DNA of 36,710 nucleotides from positions 1-36,710 of the forward strand of contig CAISRB010000021.1 of assembly GCA_903887775.1 (NCBI GenBank). Reading direction: 5' to 3'. The translations under genes and the position numbers were made by a program. The notes under the pieces are model-generated. The model did not search any database, was not told the origin of the DNA, and saw nothing but the letters and a program-made list of their open reading frames with translations. Below are positions 16,615 through 24,059 of the stretch, piece after piece (positions within the stretch are counted from its first letter, which is position 1; each line of letters opens with the position of its first letter). Origin of the DNA: an uncultured Bacteroidales bacterium (GTDB taxonomy: Bacteria > Bacteroidota > Bacteroidia > Bacteroidales > FEN-979).

Positions 16615-17780
16615 TCCTCACGAGGGAAAAAACATATGGTGCTTATCTGATTATTGAAATAGAGGGCCGGATCGATGGTCTGACTTCATCCACCCTGAAT
16701 AAAACATTCGAACAACTTTCCGAAGACGGAAACCATAAGCTGGTGGTCGATTTTTCGGCTGTTTCGTACATCAGCAGCGCAGGCTTAAGGGTTTTTTTAC
16801 AGGCACAAAAAAAACTGAGGCCCGTGGGTGGTGAGATCATCCTGTTATCAATGCAGGAATCAGCGATGGATGTGTTCAGGGTCAGCGGTCTGAATAATCT
16901 TTTCAGGATCATTTCGAAATTGGAAGAACTTGGTGATGCTGAGCCTCTCGCAGTCTCCCCGGCTGGTAGGGAAGAACATTTTATTTCGGATGACGGAGTA
17001 TTTCAATGGGAGTTCAGGGATGTGCCAAACGGGCATTATTCCGGCATTGGAAGTTCAGCAAAACTTCGTTCAGGCAATTATACAATAAGGGATATTGTCA
17101 CGATCTCCCAGACAGAGCTGCAGTTTGGTCTTGGACTGGCATCGATAGGTGAGTCCCTTATGGATTACAACAGTCTTTTTGGGGAATCGATGCTGGTTGA
17201 TCATCACTTCTTCGGTTACCCGGCCATGGAAATGCCGGCTGTGGATTATGCCTGGTATTCAAAGACCTATCCTGGCCCAGTACATTTTCTTCACGGGTTC
17301 AGTTTCTCGGGGGATTTCAGGCTTTGCCTCCGTTTTAGCTCAGCCACCTCTGTCAGCCTGCTGAGTTTAGCCAGGACCTCTGCAAAGATCAGCGGGAACA
17401 ATTTTTTTGGACTTGTTATGGTTGGGAAAAGTGCGGGAATTTATGGTTTGAATCTTAAAAAAATACCATGGCAGGAGAATTCGCCCGACCCACCCGATAT
17501 CCTGCATGAATCCAATTTTCCATCCTGGTTTGATTTCCCCGTTGAGGATACCGATATTCATAAAACCATTGTGGCGGTGGGTATATACTCTTGCAGCGGG
17601 AGCGAGGAAGAACTGCATATGCATGGGGTGGTTTTTTCAAAAGGACTGTTAGGCAAAACAGGTATGGATGTGCATGCTGAACTTCAGCGAATAGTGCAGG
17701 GTTCAGAACCTCTCAGGGTGGTTCATCTGCTTGAAGAAAGCAGATTTGTCAATGGACTCGCAGGCGTAATAACTTTTTAA
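16611..17780 (+). CDS. STAS domain fused to an unassigned C-terminal domain
   Basis: The first 100 residues form an anti-anti-sigma type STAS domain: IIEIEGRIDGLTSSTL, LVVDFSAVSYISSAGLRVFLQAQKKL, and an ending like VFRVSGLNNLFRI. S55/S56 in ISSAGLR are the candidate phosphorylated serines. A linker (about 100-120) leads to some 270 residues I cannot place. They are rich in Gly, Phe and Ser with amphipathic strands, including ELQFGLGLASIGESL, HFFGYPAMEMPAVDYAW and LHMHGVVFSKGL. The 389-aa length is far above the usual 100-115 of single STAS proteins. It is the probable substrate of the phosphatase encoded just upstream, and the fused permease starts one base after its stop. No RsbW-like kinase gene lies in the cluster. 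Confidence 0.82.
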   Translation: MILTREKTYGAYLIIEIEGRIDGLTSSTLNKTFEQLSEDGNHKLVVDFSAVSYISSAGLRVFLQAQKKLRPVGGEIILLSMQESAMDVFRVSGLNNLFRIISKLEELGDAEPLAVSPAGREEHFISDDGVFQWEFRDVPNGHYSGIGSSAKLRSGNYTIRDIVTISQTELQFGLGLASIGESLMDYNSLFGESMLVDHHFFGYPAMEMPAVDYAWYSKTYPGPVHFLHGFSFSGDFRLCLRFSSATSVSLLSLARTSAKISGNNFFGLVMVGKSAGIYGLNLKKIPWQENSPDPPDILHESNFPSWFDFPVEDTDIHKTIVAVGIYSCSGSEEELHMHGVVFSKGLLGKTGMDVHAELQRIVQGSEPLRVVHLLEESRFVNGLAGVITF

Positions 17781-17781
17781 T

Positions 17782-20631
17782 ATGGATCTCTGGATAGGTG
17801 CGATGAATCTTGGTTTCCTTTATGCCTTTATGGCTTTAGGGACTTTTATCACCTACAGGTATTTCAACATAGCTGATATCACCATCGACGGGAGTTTTAC
17901 TCTGGGTGCCGCCACCGGGGCCATACTGATAGTCGACGGATGGAACCCTTTCCTCGTCCTTCCCGTATCTTTCCTGGCCGGGGCCTGCGCAGGCTTTATA
18001 ACGGGCTTTATCCACACCAGGTTCAAAATTGACGGGCTGCTTGCAGGTATCCTGGTGATGACGGGATTGTATTCGGTGAACCTCCATGTGATGGGCAAAT
18101 CGAACATCCCGCTTATGAACCACCCGACCTTCGAGACAGTTGCCGCAGGGATCAACCCGGGGCTTCACCAGGAACTCTGGACCGGCATTTTGCTCCTCGC
18201 GGTGATAATCGCAGTATGGCTGCTGCTTTCGGCCTTTCTTAAATCTGACCTTGGGCTGACCATGCTTGCTACGGGGAACAACCCTACGATGATCTCAGCA
18301 CAGGGTGTCAGTACCGACAGGATGAAGATACTGGGAATTACCCTTGCAAACGGGATGGTTGGCCTTTCGGGTATCCTGATCGCCCAGTACCAGGGCTTCG
18401 CCGATATAGGCATGGGGATAGGGTCCATTATCTACAGCCTTGCTGCGGTTATCATCGGGCAGGCGCTTTTCAGAACCCGTAAGGTTTGGCTGGCAGTCCT
18501 CGGAGTGATCCTCGGGGCTGTAATCTTTCGCCTCGCTGTGGCCCTTGCTTTGAAGTCGGGGTTTGATCCTAACGACCTTAAGATATTGACTGCCCTGTTC
18601 GTCCTGCTTACCCTTGTGATTTCAAAATCGGTGAAATCCAGGTCAGGCCAGGAAACCAGGTTGAGGGCCTGGGTCAGGAAAAACAGGAAGCTGATTGTAT
18701 TGATCCTTATCCTTGCAATCTTCGGATGGATAATTTACCTGATTGCCGGTTCAGGCAAACCTCCCACGGCAAATGAGAAAAAGGTCAGGATCGGAATCAT
18801 CATGGCCAACCATAGCAGCGTTCTTACAAAGACCCGTGATGGTTTCATGAATGAGATGAAAGAGCTTGGTTATGTCAGCGGCCGCAACTGCCTGATCTCC
18901 GAGCTGAATGCCGAAGGAGATATCCCTGCGAACAAATCAATGGTTGACAAACTTATTGCCGACAAGACCGATATTTTTGTTGCATTTTCTTCGGCTTCCA
19001 CCCAGGCAGTGGTCAATAAAGTGAAGAATAAACCCGTGGTGTTTGCCACAGTGGCCAGCCCTTTTATTCTTGGAGCAGGAAAAACACCTATTGATCATCC
19101 GGCCAATGTTACCGGGGTATATGGGCAGGCGCCCGTTGCTAAACTTCTCAGGATCCTCACGAAATTCTTCCCGGGGCCGGTCAGGATAGGGACGATATAT
19201 AACCCGGGCTACCCCAATACTCGTGTTAACCTCGGCGACCTGAAAAAAGCGGTAAAAGAATTCCCGGGGATCACCCTTGTTGAGATGAGCGTGAGCGGTA
19301 CCTCTGAAGTTCAGCAGGCTGCTCAATCCCTCGCTTCCAAAGGGATACAGGCATTTTACCTGATCACCGACCTTACGGTTTTCGATGCTTTTGAGTCGGT
19401 TCTGAAGATCTCAAAGGCAGGCAGGATTCCCATTTTCGCAAATGATGCCGATTGCCTAGAAAGGGGGGCTTTCCTGGTCTACGGCTATGAATTCTATACA
19501 AGCGGGGTGCAGGCTGCGCGGCTTGCCGACAGGATCATCCGGGGAGAATTGCCTTCGGAGATCCCTTATGAACACTATGCCCGTTGCCTCCTGGGCATTA
19601 ACCGCGACCAGGCAGTGCAGTTCGGGATGACCATCCCCGATACCCTGGTCAAAGCAGCCGAAGCGACAATGTATAAAAACAAGTATTCCAAAAAAGCATT
19701 CAGGCTGCCAGTCGGGCAGACCCAGGGTAGGGTGGCAAGGATTGCGATATTCCAGTATACAAATAATACGTTGCTTAACCGTACAGTGAAGGGTATTAGG
19801 GACGTGCTTATCCGCGAGAAATATGCCAGGGGAAGAAAACTTGATATAACCTTCTACGATGCTTTGGGTGACTACGGTACCGCACAATCCATTGCGAAAG
19901 ATATTATTTCAAAGGATTTCGATTACATAGTAACCACATCCACCCTCGCGATGCAGACTCTTGCTGCTCATAATAAAAAAGTGCCACATGTGTTCTGTGC
20001 TGTTACGGACCCTATAAAATCAGGGGTTGCCAGGTCTCTGGACGATCACCAGGCCAATCTGACAGGCCTTGCAACGCCACAGCCGGTTGCAGCCACGATA
20101 CACCTGATGAGGACTCTCCTGCCAAAAGCCAGGAAAGTCGGAATGATTTGGACCATCTCGGAGATCAACTCGGAAATATGTACCAAATGGGCGAGGGAAG
20201 CTTGTGCAAAGGAAGGTTTCGTTCTCATCGAAAAAACGATCACAAGCACGGGTGAGGTCAATGAGGCTGTAAAATCACTCATATCTTCAGGAATAGATAT
20301 CTTTTTTATGTCGGGCGATGTGGCTGTATCCCAGGCTCTGCCTGTATTGAGCCGCATCATGCAGGACGTAAGAATACCATTTTTCAGTAATTGCTCTGAT
20401 GATATTTATTCAGGCACGATGGTGAGCCTCGGAGCCAGTTATTATGATGTGGGGAAGAAAGCTGCAGGAATACTTCTGGGTGTCATGGATGGCGCAAGCC
20501 CTGTTGATATACCGATCCAGATTTATGTTCCTAAAACCCTTGCCATTAATCTTGCTTTGGCCAGGAAATTTCAAATCCTGATCCCTGATTCGGTACTTCA
20601 GAAAGCAGTAATTAAACTTGAAAAATATTGA
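17782..20631 (+). CDS. ABC permease fused to two tandem TrpX-like substrate-binding domains
   Basis: A 949-aa fusion. Residues 1-282 are a membrane permease of the LivH/TrpY-like type, with about eight helices and motifs TYRYFNIADITIDGSFTLGAA and GLSGILIAQYQGFADIGMG. Residues 302-323 are an extra membrane helix that places the rest outside. Residues 335-625 form the first substrate-binding domain (VRIGIIMANHSS, then GYVSGRNC). Residues 650-945 form the second (VARIAIFQYTNNTLLNRTVKGIRDVL). Both resemble the ABC_sub_bind family (TrpX-like, linked to Trp/Tyr or other small ligands), and they differ considerably from each other. Normally these are separate lipoproteins. The gene ends with TGA inside the TTG start of the ATPase gene. 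Confidence 0.9.
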   Translation: MDLWIGAMNLGFLYAFMALGTFITYRYFNIADITIDGSFTLGAATGAILIVDGWNPFLVLPVSFLAGACAGFITGFIHTRFKIDGLLAGILVMTGLYSVNLHVMGKSNIPLMNHPTFETVAAGINPGLHQELWTGILLLAVIIAVWLLLSAFLKSDLGLTMLATGNNPTMISAQGVSTDRMKILGITLANGMVGLSGILIAQYQGFADIGMGIGSIIYSLAAVIIGQALFRTRKVWLAVLGVILGAVIFRLAVALALKSGFDPNDLKILTALFVLLTLVISKSVKSRSGQETRLRAWVRKNRKLIVLILILAIFGWIIYLIAGSGKPPTANEKKVRIGIIMANHSSVLTKTRDGFMNEMKELGYVSGRNCLISELNAEGDIPANKSMVDKLIADKTDIFVAFSSASTQAVVNKVKNKPVVFATVASPFILGAGKTPIDHPANVTGVYGQAPVAKLLRILTKFFPGPVRIGTIYNPGYPNTRVNLGDLKKAVKEFPGITLVEMSVSGTSEVQQAAQSLASKGIQAFYLITDLTVFDAFESVLKISKAGRIPIFANDADCLERGAFLVYGYEFYTSGVQAARLADRIIRGELPSEIPYEHYARCLLGINRDQAVQFGMTIPDTLVKAAEATMYKNKYSKKAFRLPVGQTQGRVARIAIFQYTNNTLLNRTVKGIRDVLIREKYARGRKLDITFYDALGDYGTAQSIAKDIISKDFDYIVTTSTLAMQTLAAHNKKVPHVFCAVTDPIKSGVARSLDDHQANLTGLATPQPVAATIHLMRTLLPKARKVGMIWTISEINSEICTKWAREACAKEGFVLIEKTITSTGEVNEAVKSLISSGIDIFFMSGDVAVSQALPVLSRIMQDVRIPFFSNCSDDIYSGTMVSLGASYYDVGKKAAGILLGVMDGASPVDIPIQIYVPKTLAINLALARKFQILIPDSVLQKAVIKLEKY

Positions 20632-21440
20632 TCGAGCTAAAAGACATAACGGTCCGTTTCAACCGTGGTTCAGTTGACGAAGTGCTTGCACTTAACAATG
20701 TCAGCCTGACGATAGGTGAAAGCGAGTTTGTGACGGTGATCGGCACAAACGGCTCAGGCAAATCTACACTGCTGAACCTCATCGCAGGTGATATTGTGCC
20801 TGATGAAGGAAAGGTTATTCTTGACGGTAAAGATGTGACACGCTGGCCGGCATACCGCCGGGCCTTTATTCTTTCCAGGGTATTCCAGAATCCATACCTC
20901 AGCACGGCCCCCAATATGACTATTGCCGAAAATCTTTTAATGGCGTGGTTCCGCGGGAAAAACCGCTACCCGAAATTCAGCCTAAGCAAGACCCTGCTTA
21001 AAGAATTCAGGCAAAGACTGGCCGATCTCGAGATGAACCTCGAAGACAGGATAACCAATACGGCGGGGACCCTGTCGGGCGGACAAAGGCAGGCTGTCAC
21101 CCTGCTCATGGCTGTTTTGGTAAAACCCAGGATACTTTTACTCGATGAGCATACTGCAGCCCTTGACCCCAAGTCGGCTGCGCAGGTTATTAAACTCACA
21201 GGAAAATTCGTGTCTTCTTACGGGCTCACTTCGCTCATGGTCACCCATGCGATGAAACAGGCTCTCGAAATGGGAACACGAATAATTATGATGCACAGGG
21301 GCCGGATCATCTCCGATATTCCTTCTAAAGATAAGGAATTGCTTACAGTCGAAGACCTGCTTCATAAGTTTGACAATATAAGAAAGAAGGAAAAACTTAC
21401 GCAGGAGATGCTCGCCAATTTCAAAAGACAATACGCGTAA
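20628..21440 (+). CDS. ABC transporter ATP-binding protein (partner of the fused permease)
   Basis: A 270-aa ATPase with Walker A GTNGSGKST (39-47), Q-loop VFQNPYLS, signature LSGGQRQ (149-155), Walker B ILLLDEHTAALD (169-180) and H207 in MVTHAMK. It resembles TrpZ/LivF-like subunits encoded with TrpX/TrpY systems. The start is a TTG at 20628 that overlaps the upstream stop (TTGA); it gives the expected MIELKDITVRF and no ATG fits. The C-terminus after 230 is a short helical tail. It is the last gene of the five-gene operon; a GTAC heptamer repeat and an AAAAGCG-like tract follow. Confidence 0.93.
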   Translation: MIELKDITVRFNRGSVDEVLALNNVSLTIGESEFVTVIGTNGSGKSTLLNLIAGDIVPDEGKVILDGKDVTRWPAYRRAFILSRVFQNPYLSTAPNMTIAENLLMAWFRGKNRYPKFSLSKTLLKEFRQRLADLEMNLEDRITNTAGTLSGGQRQAVTLLMAVLVKPRILLLDEHTAALDPKSAAQVIKLTGKFVSSYGLTSLMVTHAMKQALEMGTRIIMMHRGRIISDIPSKDKELLTVEDLLHKFDNIRKKEKLTQEMLANFKRQYA

Positions 21441-21445
21441 AGGAT

Positions 21446-21466
21446 GTACATGGTACATTGTACAAA
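21446..21466. repeat. Heptamer tandem repeat GTACANN (three copies)
   Basis: GTACATG, GTACATT and GTACAAA follow directly one after another. Because GTAC is self-complementary, the array also contains the palindromes ATGTACAT and TTGTACAA. It begins 5 bases after the ATPase stop codon. Confidence 0.6.
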
Positions 21467-21484
21467 TAATTTCGCATTTCACTT

Positions 21485-21503
21485 CTCGCTTTTTGCTTTT
21501 TCT
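21485..21503 (-). repeat. AAAAGC(G)-type tract, copy of the era-der element
   Basis: On the minus strand this reads GAAAAAGCAAAAAGCGAGA, close to the AGCAAAAAGCGAAA stretch at 1381-1394. It sits between the converging ATPase and GNAT genes. Confidence 0.5.
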
Positions 21504-21523
21504 CAGCGCCTGTAATATCTACT

Positions 21524-22012
21524 TTAAAATCTGTAGATATAGACCATCTTCGCATCGTTGTCCTTGTAATAATCGCTGATCTCTGCTTCGAGCTTATAGC
21601 CGAAGTTCAGGTAAAATTTACGCGTCGGAGTATACTTCTCAAGACCTGAGGTTTCAGCTATCACATATTTCCCGCCAAGTTCCCTGATGATCCGGTGTGT
21701 TTCTTCGAGAATAATTTTGCCTATTCCTTGTCCGCGGTAATCATTATGGGTAATGATCCAGAACAGATCATAACCGGCTTCAGTGCCACTAATATGGCCG
21801 TAACATGTATATGAAACGGGTTTGCCGTCAACTTCGGCAAACAGGAATTTGTACCCGCTGTGTTCCCCGTCTATCAGGGCTTCCTCAACAAGTTCGACCG
21901 CGACAGGGATTTCGAAATCATAGAAGAATCCTGTTGATTCGGCCATTTCTCTCACTGCCGAAACATCTCCGGGCAGTACGTTGTGGCGGTAAGTAAGTTT
22001 AAGTTTTTCCAT
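21524..22012 (-). CDS. GNAT-family N-acetyltransferase
   Basis: A 162-aa protein with a single GNAT fold. The acetyl-CoA pyrophosphate loop is DYRGQGIGKIIL (91-102), preceded by strand YDLFWIITH and followed by KYVIAETSGLEKYTPTRKFYLNFGYKLEAEISDYY, a typical motif B end with Tyr near the active site. It is last in a minus-strand run with lysine 2,3-aminomutase and two ATP-grasp ligases, 54 bases after the second ligase gene. In archaea, aminomutase plus acetyltransferase (AblA/AblB) make N-epsilon-acetyl-beta-lysine, so acetylation of beta-lysine or a product built from it is a reasonable guess. An 8-bp perfect inverted repeat (21515-21522 with 21533-21540) spans the stop codon. Confidence 0.88.
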   Translation of the reverse strand: MEKLKLTYRHNVLPGDVSAVREMAESTGFFYDFEIPVAVELVEEALIDGEHSGYKFLFAEVDGKPVSYTCYGHISGTEAGYDLFWIITHNDYRGQGIGKIILEETHRIIRELGGKYVIAETSGLEKYTPTRKFYLNFGYKLEAEISDYYKDNDAKMVYIYRF

Positions 22013-22066
22013 ATCGGGCTATCTGAATGCTACTTCAATAAATAAACTGTTCTCTGCTTCAGGGAA

Positions 22067-23062
22067 TTATTTCATTCGATCAGTCAATGGATGGCCTAAA
22101 GCATTTTCTACGATGCGCCTGATAACTTCGGTTTGATCCATACCTGCCATCTGGGAAGCAGCCATGAACCCGCCGGAACCCGAAAGACAGGGATTCGCAT
22201 TGATATCAATGACATAAGGATTTGAGTTGTGGTCGATCCTGAAGTCGAGACGCACATATCCTTTCAGGCCCAGCTTATTCCAGGTTTTTTTACAGATCTG
22301 TTTCATCTTGAGCTGTAAGGATTTATTAAGATTTTCAACTTCAAATGTTCTCTGGGTGTTCAGGTATTCAAAAGAATCTTCCTTCCATTTCGCGGTATAT
22401 CCCATAATCTTTGGCTTACCTTCAGGGAAATTCAAAAAATTCATCTCTGCAAACGGCAGGACTTCCGGTCCCTTCTTCCCCCCGATAATTGAAATGTTAA
22501 ATTCCCTGCCTTCAATAAATTCCTCAATGAAATAGTAATCTGCGTTCTTTTGGCTTAAAGACTTTATGAATTTTTTGTCATTGCCACTGAATACGTTTTC
22601 CTCATCAAGCCCCAGCGAACCCTCTTCCCAGATTGGTTTAAGGATATATTTTTTTTCACTGTCAAATTTCCCGGGTTCGTTGAGATCCATCCATGGAGGG
22701 GTAGGAATGCCAAGCCTTTTCATCTCGATCTTTGCTCTTAGCTTATTCGCGGCAAAGAACAGGGGGACCAGGGGCGATCCGGTAAATGGTATTTCAAGAT
22801 AATTGTAAACTGCCGCCGGAAAATAAACAAATTCTCCTCTGTTAAGAATGGTTTCAACCAGGTTGAATATAAAACAGGGTTTTATTTTCCTGATAGTATC
22901 GAGTGTCTTCTGGAGGTTCAGGTCCACCTGATCGGTCAGGACAGTGAAATTCAGTTCTTCGAGGGCTGTCTTAACTATTTCGACCTGCTCGAGAACATCA
23001 AGTTCATCTTCTGTAGGTTTCTCCGAAAGCCTGTTATAAAGGATTAAAGCGGTTTCTTTCAT
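22067..23062 (-). CDS. Divergent ATP-grasp ligase (Ddl-like), second copy
   Basis: A 331-aa ATP-grasp enzyme distantly like D-Ala-D-Ala ligase. The nucleotide-binding Lys is probably K142 (YILKPIWEEGSLGL). Metal ligands are in RLDFRID (D273) and VIDINANPCLSG (D286, N288), where the usual Glu of EVNxxPG is Asp. The N-terminal third (FIFNLVE, then YLEIPFTGSP) matches the Ddl-like pre-ATP domain. It shares little direct sequence with the neighbouring ligase at 23079-24056, so they are probably not a recent duplication and may act on different substrates. It starts 16 bases after that gene and likely forms an amide bond with an amino acid or beta-lysine. A peptidoglycan role is unlikely. Confidence 0.85.
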   Translation of the reverse strand: MKETALILYNRLSEKPTEDELDVLEQVEIVKTALEELNFTVLTDQVDLNLQKTLDTIRKIKPCFIFNLVETILNRGEFVYFPAAVYNYLEIPFTGSPLVPLFFAANKLRAKIEMKRLGIPTPPWMDLNEPGKFDSEKKYILKPIWEEGSLGLDEENVFSGNDKKFIKSLSQKNADYYFIEEFIEGREFNISIIGGKKGPEVLPFAEMNFLNFPEGKPKIMGYTAKWKEDSFEYLNTQRTFEVENLNKSLQLKMKQICKKTWNKLGLKGYVRLDFRIDHNSNPYVIDINANPCLSGSGGFMAASQMAGMDQTEVIRRIVENALGHPLTDRMK

Positions 23063-23078
23063 GCAGGGAGTTATAGGG

Positions 23079-24056
23079 CTAAATTTTCATCCGTTTTTGT
23101 GCCGATACCATGATCATTTGGATCAATTGCTTATACCCGATTCCCTGGAGTCTGCAAATAATTGGGAGATCCGAATGTACCGGATTCAGTCCGGCCAGCG
23201 GATTAACCTCCATGAACCCGGGAACCCCATTCTGATCGAGGCGGAGGTCGACTCTTCCCCCATCCCTGCAACTAAGCACCTTCCATGCCGAAAGGGCGAC
23301 ATCTTCGCAGGCCCTGGCAATGGGTTCATCGACGATGCGGTAAGTAATACGGTTTTCATAGAATTCCTTGTTCAGGTATGAATAGCCGTGTGCTTCAGCC
23401 TGTTCTGTAAATATTACTTCCATTGTTCCAAGGCTGCGTGCATCTTCGCCGGTGCCGACAATCGCAACTGTAAATTCCCTGCCGGGAAGGTAGGTTTCGA
23501 TGATTAGTCCCTGGGAATAGCTTGGCAGGAGCTCGAGGCAGACCTTCTCAAGTTCAGCCGGGTTGTCAACCTTGCTTTTTGCATTGATCCCTTTGCCTGT
23601 GCCTTCGGCAACCGGTTTGATGAAGAGAGGGTAAGGGAGACTTACGGAAGCTATGTCTCTCTTACTGGAAACGACAGTAAAATCAGGTGTTGGAACACCA
23701 CAATCCCTGACCACGTTTTTTGTAAGGCCCTTATGAAGAGTGAGGGCAAGGATAAGGGTATCGGAAAACGTATAGGGGATGTTATAGGCATCAAGCAGGG
23801 CGGGGACCTGGGCTTCGCGCCCTACCCCATACATGCCTTCACAGATATTGAATACCATCTCCCAGCGATCCCCTTTTGCAAGCCTGTTCACAAGCTGGCG
23901 TACATGACCGATACGATCGGTCGAATGCCCGAGATCCTGCAAAGCAGTTTCGATGGCTGCTACGGTTTCTTCTTTGTCAAATTCTGCTGTTTCTTCTTCA
24001 GAAAAACCTTCCTTCAGATAATCTGACCGCAGGTCATACGTAAGGCCGACTGTCAT
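23079..24056 (-). CDS. ATP-grasp ligase (Ddl-like), first copy
   Basis: A 325-aa ATP-grasp ligase. Pre-ATP domain: VFNICEGMYGVGREAQVPALLDA and IPYTFSDTLILALTLHKGLTK, which match the Ddl N-domain pattern. ATP-binding Lys K147 is in LFIKPVAEGTGKGI, and a second motif is ETYLPGREFTVAIVG. Metal ligands are D270 (GRVDLRLD) and E283/N285 (MEVNPLAGLNP, close to EVNTLPG of Ddl). It starts 3 bases after the aminomutase stop, so the two are almost surely co-translated. Annotation pipelines may call it D-alanine-D-alanine ligase. The context with a lysine aminomutase and a second ligase argues for a peptide-like product instead. Confidence 0.87.
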   Translation of the reverse strand: MTVGLTYDLRSDYLKEGFSEEETAEFDKEETVAAIETALQDLGHSTDRIGHVRQLVNRLAKGDRWEMVFNICEGMYGVGREAQVPALLDAYNIPYTFSDTLILALTLHKGLTKNVVRDCGVPTPDFTVVSSKRDIASVSLPYPLFIKPVAEGTGKGINAKSKVDNPAELEKVCLELLPSYSQGLIIETYLPGREFTVAIVGTGEDARSLGTMEVIFTEQAEAHGYSYLNKEFYENRITYRIVDEPIARACEDVALSAWKVLSCRDGGRVDLRLDQNGVPGFMEVNPLAGLNPVHSDLPIICRLQGIGYKQLIQMIMVSAQKRMKI

Positions 24057-24059
24057 AGG

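Noticed and set aside
21515-21540. Terminator at the GNAT stop
   Set aside because: The 8-bp inverted repeat is AT-rich and no T-run follows it on the minus strand.
22067-24056. Vancomycin-resistance or peptidoglycan D-Ala ligase operon
   Set aside because: Two unlike, divergent ligases next to a lysine aminomutase and GNAT, with no vanH/vanX, murF or ddl context.
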